Below, in pieces: positions 58,252 to 64,000 of a DNA stretch of 64,000 bases. Every line of letters starts with the position of its first letter. Position 1 is the stretch's first letter. Below the pieces are notes generated by a model. It was given only the letters and a program-made list of their open reading frames with translations. It was not told where the DNA came from and made no database searches. The translations under genes were made by a program, and so were the position numbers. Where the stretch lies: positions 248,001-312,000 of the forward strand of contig NZ_BDCI01000007.1 in the NCBI RefSeq assembly GCF_001613425.1, read 5' to 3'. The DNA is from Nocardia vulneris (GTDB lineage: Bacteria; Actinomycetota; Actinomycetes; Mycobacteriales; Mycobacteriaceae).

Positions 58252-61071
58252 GTGGTGACCGAGGACCGGGTGCTGGCGGCGTTGCGGGGGCGACTCACGG
58301 GTGAGATCGATACGTCGCAGCGGCGACGGGCGGAGTATTCGTCGGACGCGTCGAACTATCGGGTGCCGCCGCGGGCGGTGATCTTTCCGCGTGGCGACGA
58401 GGACGTGCGGACCACACTGGAGTTCGCCCGCGACGAAGGGCTGCCGGTGACGGCGCGCGGCGGCGGCACCTCGGTGGCGGGCAATGCGATCGGCCCCGGA
58501 TTGGTGCTGGATTTCAGCAGGCACATGCACCAGATCGTCGAGCTCGATCCGCAGACCCGCACCGCCCGGGTACAGCCCGGCGTGGTGCTGGCGCAACTAC
58601 AGAGCGCGGCAAAGCAATACGGGCTGCGGTTCGGCCCCGACCCGTCCACGCAGAACCGGTGCACCCTCGGCGGGATGATCGGCAACAACGCCTGCGGCCC
58701 GCGCGCGGTGGCCTGGGGACGCACCTCGGATACGGTGCGGGAACTGCGAATTCTCGACGGCACCGGCGCCGAGCGGCGGCTCGGGCACGAGCTGTCCGTA
58801 CTGCCGGGGCTGACCGAATTCACCGCGGCGAACCTCGCGGTACTGCGCACCGACCTGGGCCGCTTCGATCGGCAGGCGTCGGGATACGGACTCGAACATC
58901 TACTGCCCGAACGGGGTTCGTCGGTCGCGAAGGCGTTCGTCGGGTCGGAGGGCACCTGCGGCCTGCTGCTCGACGCGACGGTGGAGCTGGTCGCGCTGCC
59001 GCGGGCGACCGTGCTGACGGTGCTCGGCTACCCCGACATCGCCACTGCCGCAGACGATGTCGCCGCCGTGATGGCCTGCGAACCGACCGCCGTCGAGGGC
59101 ATCGATGCCCGGCTGGTCGACGCGGTCCGCGCGCACCGCGGTACCGTGCCCGAACTACCGCGCGGCGGCGGGTGGCTGTTCGTCGAGACCGCGGGCGAGA
59201 GCCGGGACGAGGCCATGGCCGCGGCCGACCGACTCTGCCGCTCGGTCGCGGCCGTCGACGCGCGCATCGTCACGGATCCGGTGGTGGCCGCGGCGCTGTG
59301 GCACATCCGCGCGGACGGGGCGGGGCTGGCCGGTCGCACACCGGAGGGACATCCGGCCTGGCCCGGCTGGGAGGACGCGGCGGTGCCGCCGGAGCGGCTC
59401 GGCTCCTACCTGCGGGATTTCGCCGAGTTGACGCGCGCCCACGGGGTGGACGGGTTGCTGTACGGCCACATCGGCGACGGATGCATTCACGTGCGCCTCG
59501 ACCTGCCGATCGTCGAGGCCCCGCAACGTTTCCGGCGGTTCCTCTTCGACGCGGCGGAACTGGTGGTGCGTCACGGCGGCTCGCTGTCCGGCGAGCACGG
59601 CGACGGCCGCGCGCGCTCGGAGTTGCTCGCGCTCATGTACTCCCGGCCGGTGCTCGACGTATTCGCCGGGTACAAGGCACTTTTCGATCCGGACAACGTG
59701 CTCAACCCCGGTGTGCTGGTGGCGCCGCGACCGCTCGACGCCGATCTGCGGGTGGCGGGGCTGCCGCTGCTGCCCGCCGCGGGCGGGTTCGCGTTCCCGC
59801 ACGACGACGGCGATCTGGGTACCGCGGTGCACCGCTGCGTCGGCGTCGGGAAGTGTCGCGCGGACACCCGCGCGAGCGGCGGCTTCATGTGCCCGTCCTA
59901 TCTGGCCACCAGGGACGAGAAGGACAGCACCCGCGGCCGGTCGCGGGTATTGCAGGAGGTGGCCCGTGGTGCGCTGACGTGGTCGTCCGACGCGGTGACC
60001 GAATCCCTTGATCTGTGCCTGTCCTGTAAGGCCTGTGCCTCGGACTGTCCGGCCGGGGTCGACGTCGCCACCTATAAATCCGAGGCGCTGCATCGCCGCT
60101 ACCGGCGCCGGCCGCGCCCCATCGATCACTATTCGCTCGGGTGGTTGCCGCGGTGGTTGTCGCTGGCGACCAGGGTGCCGCGGGCCGCCAACACGCTCGC
60201 CGAGATCGGTCCCCTGCGGCGAATCGGGTTGCGCGCGGCGGGAATCGATCCACGCAGGCCGGTGCCCCGGCTGGCGGACCGCAGTTTCCGGCGCAAGTGG
60301 CGCGACCTCGGCGGCGAGCTTCCCGCGCCCGGGCAAGCACATCCCGATACCGCGGGCGCGGCAGCGCAACGGCCCGAGGTGATGCTCTGGGTGGATACCT
60401 TCACCGACGCGTTCGACCCCGAGATAGCCATGGCCGCAGCGCATTTGGTGCACTCGCTCGGCTATCGGGTGCGCATTCCCGCCCGGCGGGTGTGCTGCGG
60501 GCTCACCTGGATCAGCACCGGGCAACTGGACGGCGCGCGGGCGCGGTTACGCGCCACGCTGGACGCGCTCGACGAGCACGTCCGCGCCGGCGGCATCGTG
60601 CTCGGCCTGGAGCCCTCGTGTACCGCGGTCCTGCGGTCCGACCTGCCCGAACTGCTGCCGGACGATCCACGCGCGGCGCCGACGGCACGGGCGGTGCGCA
60701 CGCTCGCCGAATTCCTGACCGACCAGCCGGACTGGCGCCCGCCGCACCGATCGGACCATTCGGTGGTGGTGCAGCCGCATTGTCACCAGCACGCGGTACT
60801 CGGTTTCGACGCCGATCGCCAACTGTTAACCAGAATGGGAATTACCGTGACCGAAATCACCGGCTGTTGCGGTCTGGCCGGAAACTTCGGAATGCAACGC
60901 GGCCATTACGACATTTCGGTCGCGGTGGCCGAGAACGGCTTGCTGCCCGCCCTGCAGACCGCGGCGACGGAGACGGTGTTCCTCGCCGACGGCTTCTCCT
61001 GCCGTACCCAGGCGGCTCAACTGGCCGGGCGCCCCGCCCGCCATCTGGCGCAGTTCCTGGTGCAGGAGTGA
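58252..61071 (+). CDS. FAD-binding and Fe-S-binding oxidoreductase (GlcD-GlpC fusion type)
   Basis: A 939-residue fusion. Residues about 35-480 are a PCMH-type FAD domain with a C-terminal oxidase part (VTARGGGTSVAGNAIGPG, FGPDPSTQNRCTLGGMIGNN, GEHGDGRAR), similar to D-lactate or glycolate dehydrogenase. A ferredoxin-like part follows with CVGVGKC and CLSCKACASDCPAGVD, then two CCG blocks (RRVCCGLTW, ITGCCGLAGNFG). Such enzymes oxidise a 2-hydroxy acid and pass electrons to the quinone pool. The start is GTG 58252 or 58255. No lactate transporter is adjacent. Confidence 0.88.
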   Translation: MVTEDRVLAALRGRLTGEIDTSQRRRAEYSSDASNYRVPPRAVIFPRGDEDVRTTLEFARDEGLPVTARGGGTSVAGNAIGPGLVLDFSRHMHQIVELDPQTRTARVQPGVVLAQLQSAAKQYGLRFGPDPSTQNRCTLGGMIGNNACGPRAVAWGRTSDTVRELRILDGTGAERRLGHELSVLPGLTEFTAANLAVLRTDLGRFDRQASGYGLEHLLPERGSSVAKAFVGSEGTCGLLLDATVELVALPRATVLTVLGYPDIATAADDVAAVMACEPTAVEGIDARLVDAVRAHRGTVPELPRGGGWLFVETAGESRDEAMAAADRLCRSVAAVDARIVTDPVVAAALWHIRADGAGLAGRTPEGHPAWPGWEDAAVPPERLGSYLRDFAELTRAHGVDGLLYGHIGDGCIHVRLDLPIVEAPQRFRRFLFDAAELVVRHGGSLSGEHGDGRARSELLALMYSRPVLDVFAGYKALFDPDNVLNPGVLVAPRPLDADLRVAGLPLLPAAGGFAFPHDDGDLGTAVHRCVGVGKCRADTRASGGFMCPSYLATRDEKDSTRGRSRVLQEVARGALTWSSDAVTESLDLCLSCKACASDCPAGVDVATYKSEALHRRYRRRPRPIDHYSLGWLPRWLSLATRVPRAANTLAEIGPLRRIGLRAAGIDPRRPVPRLADRSFRRKWRDLGGELPAPGQAHPDTAGAAAQRPEVMLWVDTFTDAFDPEIAMAAAHLVHSLGYRVRIPARRVCCGLTWISTGQLDGARARLRATLDALDEHVRAGGIVLGLEPSCTAVLRSDLPELLPDDPRAAPTARAVRTLAEFLTDQPDWRPPHRSDHSVVVQPHCHQHAVLGFDADRQLLTRMGITVTEITGCCGLAGNFGMQRGHYDISVAVAENGLLPALQTAATETVFLADGFSCRTQAAQLAGRPARHLAQFLVQE

Positions 61072-61120
61072 GGTTTTCCAGCCCGCATCGGGTGCACACA
61101 CGACGCGGGCACGGCCCCGA

Positions 61121-61225
61121 TCAGCTGCCGAAAGGCAGGGTGCCCGGCGGGATCTGGTAGCCCGAGCTGCCCGCGGAAACGCCACCCCAGGCGTTGAGCA
61201 ACCAGTTGAGCAGGTTGGTGATCAT
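61121..61225 (-). CDS. 34-residue hydrophobic peptide gene
   Basis: A short frame with a very good ribosome site (GGAGG, 6 bases before the ATG at 61225). The peptide reads MITNLLNWLLNAWGG, then Ser/Gly- and Pro-rich residues ending PFGS. The first 13 residues form an amphipathic or membrane-seeking helix. It is too short for gene finders. It lies between the FAD oxidoreductase (convergent) and the glycosylase (divergent). I do not know a named family; peptides with similar LLNWL segments are common in mycolata. Confidence 0.55.
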   Translation of the reverse strand: MITNLLNWLLNAWGGVSAGSSGYQIPPGTLPFGS

Positions 61226-61468
61226 GCGATACCTCCATACAGCGACCGGGAACGATACTCGGCGCGAACCGGCCAGAGCGGACAACTCTGCCAGGTGTTT
61301 GCCGACCGCTCGAATATCGCCATCCCTGTTCTTCGCGTTACAAAATACCGGCGCGCTGCGGTGATGCTTGGCATAGCCGAAGTGCCGAATAGTGTTGTGC
61401 GTGCCCGATTTGCCGAGCTGCGGTGGCGCTGCGTACGACCGGTTCGGACGGTCGGGCAGAATGGTCCG

Positions 61469-62416
61469 ATGCACAGCGCGACGGCCGAGCCCGGAACCGG
61501 TCCCACCGGCCGGGCCAGGACCGTCACCGCCGACCGTCCGATCGACCTGGCCAGCACCATCGCCCCGCTGCGCCGCGGCGCCGGGGACCCGTGCCATCGC
61601 ACGACCCCGGACGGCGCGCACTGGCACGCCTCCCGCATGGCCTCGGGACCGGTGACCTACCGGCTGACCCAGTCGGGTCCGTGCGCGGTGCGGGCGCAGG
61701 CCTGGGGCCCCGGCGCCGAAGAATTCCTGGACGGGCTCGCGCACATGCTCTGCCTGGACGAGGACCTGGACGGCTTCGCGCCGGATCATCCCAAGCTGGT
61801 CGAGGCCCATCGCCGATTCCCCGGCTTGCGCATGCTGCGCACCGGGTTGGTGTTCGAGGCGCTGGTACCGGCGGTGCTGGAGCAGAAGGTGCACACCGTC
61901 GCGGCGCGCGCCTCGTGGCGAAAGCTGGTGCGGCAGTTCGGCGATCCCGCGCCGGGCCCGGCGCCCGAGGGCATGCGGGTGGCGCCGGACGCGCAGACCT
62001 GGCGGCGCGTGCCGTCCTGGGCGTTTCACCGGGCCAACGTCGGCCCGCAGCGCGCGCAGACCATCGTGCGCGCCGCCCGGGTGGCGAGTTCGCTGGAGCG
62101 CGCGGCCGATGTCGACCCGGTCGAGGCGGCGCGCAGGGTGCGCACCATCACCGGTATCGGGGTGTGGACCGCCGCCGAGATCGCCCAGCGGGCGTTCGGC
62201 GACGCGGACGCGCTGTCGGTCGGCGATTTCCACCTCGCCGCCGTGGTGGGCTGGACGCTGCTCGGCCATCCGATCGACGACGACACCATGGTCGAATACC
62301 TGGAACCGCTACGGCCGCACCGCTATCGGGCGGTCCGGCTGCTGGAGATCAGCGGTCAGGCGCACCGGCCCAAGTTCGGGCCGCGCACCCCGATCACCGA
62401 TCACACCTGGCACTGA
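61469..62416 (+). CDS. DNA-3-methyladenine glycosylase, AlkA-like HhH-GPD protein
   Basis: A 315-residue base-excision repair glycosylase. ALVPAVLEQKVHTVAA leads into the HhH-GPD fold; TITGIGVWTAAEIAQRAFGD holds the helix-hairpin-helix and DALSVGDFHLA the catalytic Asp (in VGDFH). The N-terminal 100 residues match the AlkA TATA-binding-like lobe. It removes alkylated purines from DNA. The ATG at 61469 is used; no ribosome site is strong. Its stop is 7 bases from the convergent TetR gene. Confidence 0.85.
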   Translation: MHSATAEPGTGPTGRARTVTADRPIDLASTIAPLRRGAGDPCHRTTPDGAHWHASRMASGPVTYRLTQSGPCAVRAQAWGPGAEEFLDGLAHMLCLDEDLDGFAPDHPKLVEAHRRFPGLRMLRTGLVFEALVPAVLEQKVHTVAARASWRKLVRQFGDPAPGPAPEGMRVAPDAQTWRRVPSWAFHRANVGPQRAQTIVRAARVASSLERAADVDPVEAARRVRTITGIGVWTAAEIAQRAFGDADALSVGDFHLAAVVGWTLLGHPIDDDTMVEYLEPLRPHRYRAVRLLEISGQAHRPKFGPRTPITDHTWH

Positions 62417-62423
62417 AACCGGA

Positions 62424-63155
62424 CTACTGGTTGCGCCGGGCGTCCAGCCCGTCGAGCACCCGGTCCAGCCCGTAGGCGAATCGCTTGTCCCGGATCCGCG
62501 CGGGATCGGTGTTCCACTCCGCGTCGGGGGTCGTCGCCCGCAATTGCGGAAACTCCTGCGCCGCTTGTTCGGCGGCGGGTCGCAGACTCGCGAGCAATTC
62601 CGGCTCGCTCTGGCCGCTGCGGGTCAGCAGCGAGAGCCACGCGGCCTCGGTGATGCCGACGCCGATGATGTAGCCGAGCAGGGTGGCGATCGCGTCGGAG
62701 ACCTCCTCGGTCGCGAAGCCGCCCGCGGCGAACACCTCGGCCATCCGCGCGTTCATCCGCATCACGTTCGGCCCCAGGTAGTAGAGGCCGACCTGTCCCA
62801 GGGTCGAGGCGATCCACGGATGCCGCAGGATCATCGCGCGTAATTCGTCGGCGCACTGGGCTGCCGCCGCGCGCCAGGCCGCGGGATCGCCGGCGGTGGG
62901 CAGCCGGATCTCGCCGTAGACCTCGTCGACCACCAGCTCGATCAGCTCGTCCCGATTCGCGACATGCCGGTAGAGCGAGGTCGCGCCCGCGTTCAGCCGC
63001 GCGCCGAGCTGGCGCATGGTGAGCGCCTCCATGCCCTCGGCATCGAGCAGCGCGACCGCCTCGGTCACGATGTGCTCCCTGGTCAGAGCGGGTTGCTCGC
63101 GGCCCTTACGCGGCCGCGTCCAGACCGATCCGACCTGATGCTTCTCGGCGGGCAT
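62424..63155 (-). CDS. TetR-family transcriptional regulator (TetR_C_1-type C-terminus)
   Basis: A 243-residue regulator. Residues about 22-70 hold the helix-turn-helix (LTREHIVTEAVALLD, MRQLGARLNAGATSLYRHV); the C-terminal domain, with WRAAAAQCADELRAMILRHPW and GYIIGVGITEAAWL, is of the kind in tetracycline-type repressors. The ATG at 63155 follows AAGGAG. Paired hexamers TGCG-N7-CGCA near 63203-63217 in its own upstream region could be the operator. No exporter gene lies next to it. Confidence 0.85.
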   Translation of the reverse strand: MPAEKHQVGSVWTRPRKGREQPALTREHIVTEAVALLDAEGMEALTMRQLGARLNAGATSLYRHVANRDELIELVVDEVYGEIRLPTAGDPAAWRAAAAQCADELRAMILRHPWIASTLGQVGLYYLGPNVMRMNARMAEVFAAGGFATEEVSDAIATLLGYIIGVGITEAAWLSLLTRSGQSEPELLASLRPAAEQAAQEFPQLRATTPDAEWNTDPARIRDKRFAYGLDRVLDGLDARRNQ

Positions 63156-63322
63156 GCCGGCTCCTTCCGTCATCGACGAGCGTAGAGCACACCGTTCACT
63201 TATGCGAACAGAACGCACTTCTGCGCACATGGTTCGCAAGGTCATGAGCAGCAGCGCACCCGCATTTTCGATCAGCTCGAGCGCGGCAGCGCTAGCAATG
63301 ACTGCAACGCAGGCGGCCGACC

Positions 63323-63523
63323 ATGGGCGCGAAGGTGGGGGTCCTGCGCCCGGCACCCGATCCGAATGTCCTCGCCTGGATGGATTCCTGGCCCGCCGAC
63401 GAGCTCGCGACCACCGCTGTGTGCGCTGCCGAACTCTGGCACGGGGTGGCTCGGCTACCCGACGGACGGCGAAAGACCGCGCTGGCCTATGTCGAGGTCA
63501 TCGCCCCTTGGCTGGATCGCTGA
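63323..63523 (+). pseudogene. Remnant of a VapC-type PIN-domain toxin gene
   Basis: A 66-residue frame whose middle (PDPNVLAWMDSWPADELATT, ELWHGVARLPDGRRKTAL) agrees with VapC PIN toxins of about 135 residues. The N-terminal strand with the first catalytic Asp (LDTNV-type) has been lost: only KVGVLRPAP remains. The C-terminal half with the other acidic residues is missing too, and no vapB lies upstream. It cannot be an active nuclease. Confidence 0.6.
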
Positions 63524-63527
63524 GCGA

Positions 63528-64000
63528 TCAGAACTCGCCGAGCACGCCGAATACCGTGCGGCCCGTGTGCGATCCGCTTTGGATGCTGTGCAAGACCTTG
63601 GCGGCCTCGGTGATCGGGGCGACCTGGGTGAGAGCCGAAAGGTGTTGCGGGCGGAACTCGTTGCCGAGCCGGGTCCACAGGGCACGGCGCTTCTCGATCG
63701 GCAGGTTGACCGAGTCGATGCCGAGCAGGGCGACACCGCGCAGGATGAACGGCAGCACCGTGGTCGGCAGTTCGGCGCCCCCGGTCAAACCGCTGGCCGC
63801 GACGGCACCGCCGTAGCTGACGGTGCTCAGGACGTGCGCGAGCGACTTGCCGCCGACGCTGTCCACCGCCGCCGCCCAGCGCGCCTTGCCCAGCGGCCGC
63901 GGCTTGGCGTCGGGGTCCTCGGGCAGCCTGCCGATCACCTCGTTGGCGCCGAGCTCGCTGAGCAGATCACCGGCGTCGGCCTTGCCGGTGGACGCGACGA
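63528..64000 (-). CDS. Acryloyl-CoA reductase/YhdH-type zinc-free alcohol dehydrogenase, C-terminal part (cut by window edge)
   Basis: The last 157 codons of an MDR-superfamily oxidoreductase. The nucleotide-binding part is visible as VASTGKADAGDLLSELGANE, followed by ARWAAAVDSVGGKSLAHVLS and VAASGLTGGAELPTTVLPFI, then GVALLGIDSVNLP, which are hallmarks of the YhdH/AcuI branch (quinone oxidoreductase, acrylyl-CoA reductase). The N-terminal half is outside the window. Confidence 0.85.
   Translation of the reverse strand, partial: VASTGKADAGDLLSELGANEVIGRLPEDPDAKPRPLGKARWAAAVDSVGGKSLAHVLSTVSYGGAVAASGLTGGAELPTTVLPFILRGVALLGIDSVNLPIEKRRALWTRLGNEFRPQHLSALTQVAPITEAAKVLHSIQSGSHTGRTVFGVLGEF

Overview
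The window reads as a high-GC, mycolic-acid-type actinobacterium, most likely Nocardia or a close relative. Reasons: dense GC-rich genes with GTG/TTG starts and ATGA/GTGA overlaps; proteins that I recognise from memory as close to mycobacterial FadD5, FadE10, the Rv0247c-Rv0250c succinate dehydrogenase group and WS/DGAT wax-ester synthases; a cutinase-family secreted hydrolase; a FAAL; and DUF397/DUF5753 regulators typical of Actinobacteria. No rRNA, tRNA, CRISPR array or intact insertion sequence was seen.

Layout. 1-5600 (minus): a six-gene run with SCO2524-, SCO2523- (variant MinD/ParA-like P-loop), SCO2522- and SCO2521-family proteins, then an EACC1-like small protein and a caspase-fold protease cut by the left edge. 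This looks like an NTPase-controlled conflict or cell-death cassette. 6064-15367: FAD monooxygenase, secreted cutinase-like protein, EamA transporter with methyltransferase, wax-ester synthase, a flavin oxidoreductase behind KstR-like boxes, and DUF5996. 15466-21251: a local regulon of a GntR regulator, two ABC1/ADCK kinases, an SRPBCC protein and a DoxX-like membrane protein that share a palindrome around GTCTGAGAC. 21408-30942: 2OG oxygenase and SDR, a second SDR, polysaccharide deacetylase, a YbhN-like flippase with an internal kinase-like segment, a nitronate-monooxygenase-like protein, FadD5 and a pseudo-isochorismatase.

31044-37884 holds a lipoprotein and a tightly overlapped ACP / PKS-like / FAAL operon. 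The 1409-residue PKS-like protein keeps recognisable KS, AT, DH and KR folds, but the nucleophile of KS (Cys to Gln) and of AT (Ser to Gly) and the KR tyrosine (to Asp) are all replaced, and KS is shortened. This is the most unusual gene in the window. 37946-46602: ParB-like protein with a cation/proton antiporter, an S4 protein, an NlpC/P60 endopeptidase behind a candidate c-di-AMP leader, an AAA ATPase, FadE10, and an alpha/beta hydrolase whose leader carries a very strong G-quadruplex motif. 46663-51866: a thiolase lacking its second cysteine and the Sdh1-type succinate dehydrogenase operon; CRP-like palindromes lie near fadE10, the Rv0250c-like gene and sdh. 51951-64000: XRE/DUF397 module, secreted TAP-type peptidase, ABC exporter, FAD/Fe-S oxidase, a 34-residue peptide gene, AlkA-like glycosylase, TetR regulator, a vapC remnant and an acryloyl-CoA-reductase-like dehydrogenase cut by the right edge.
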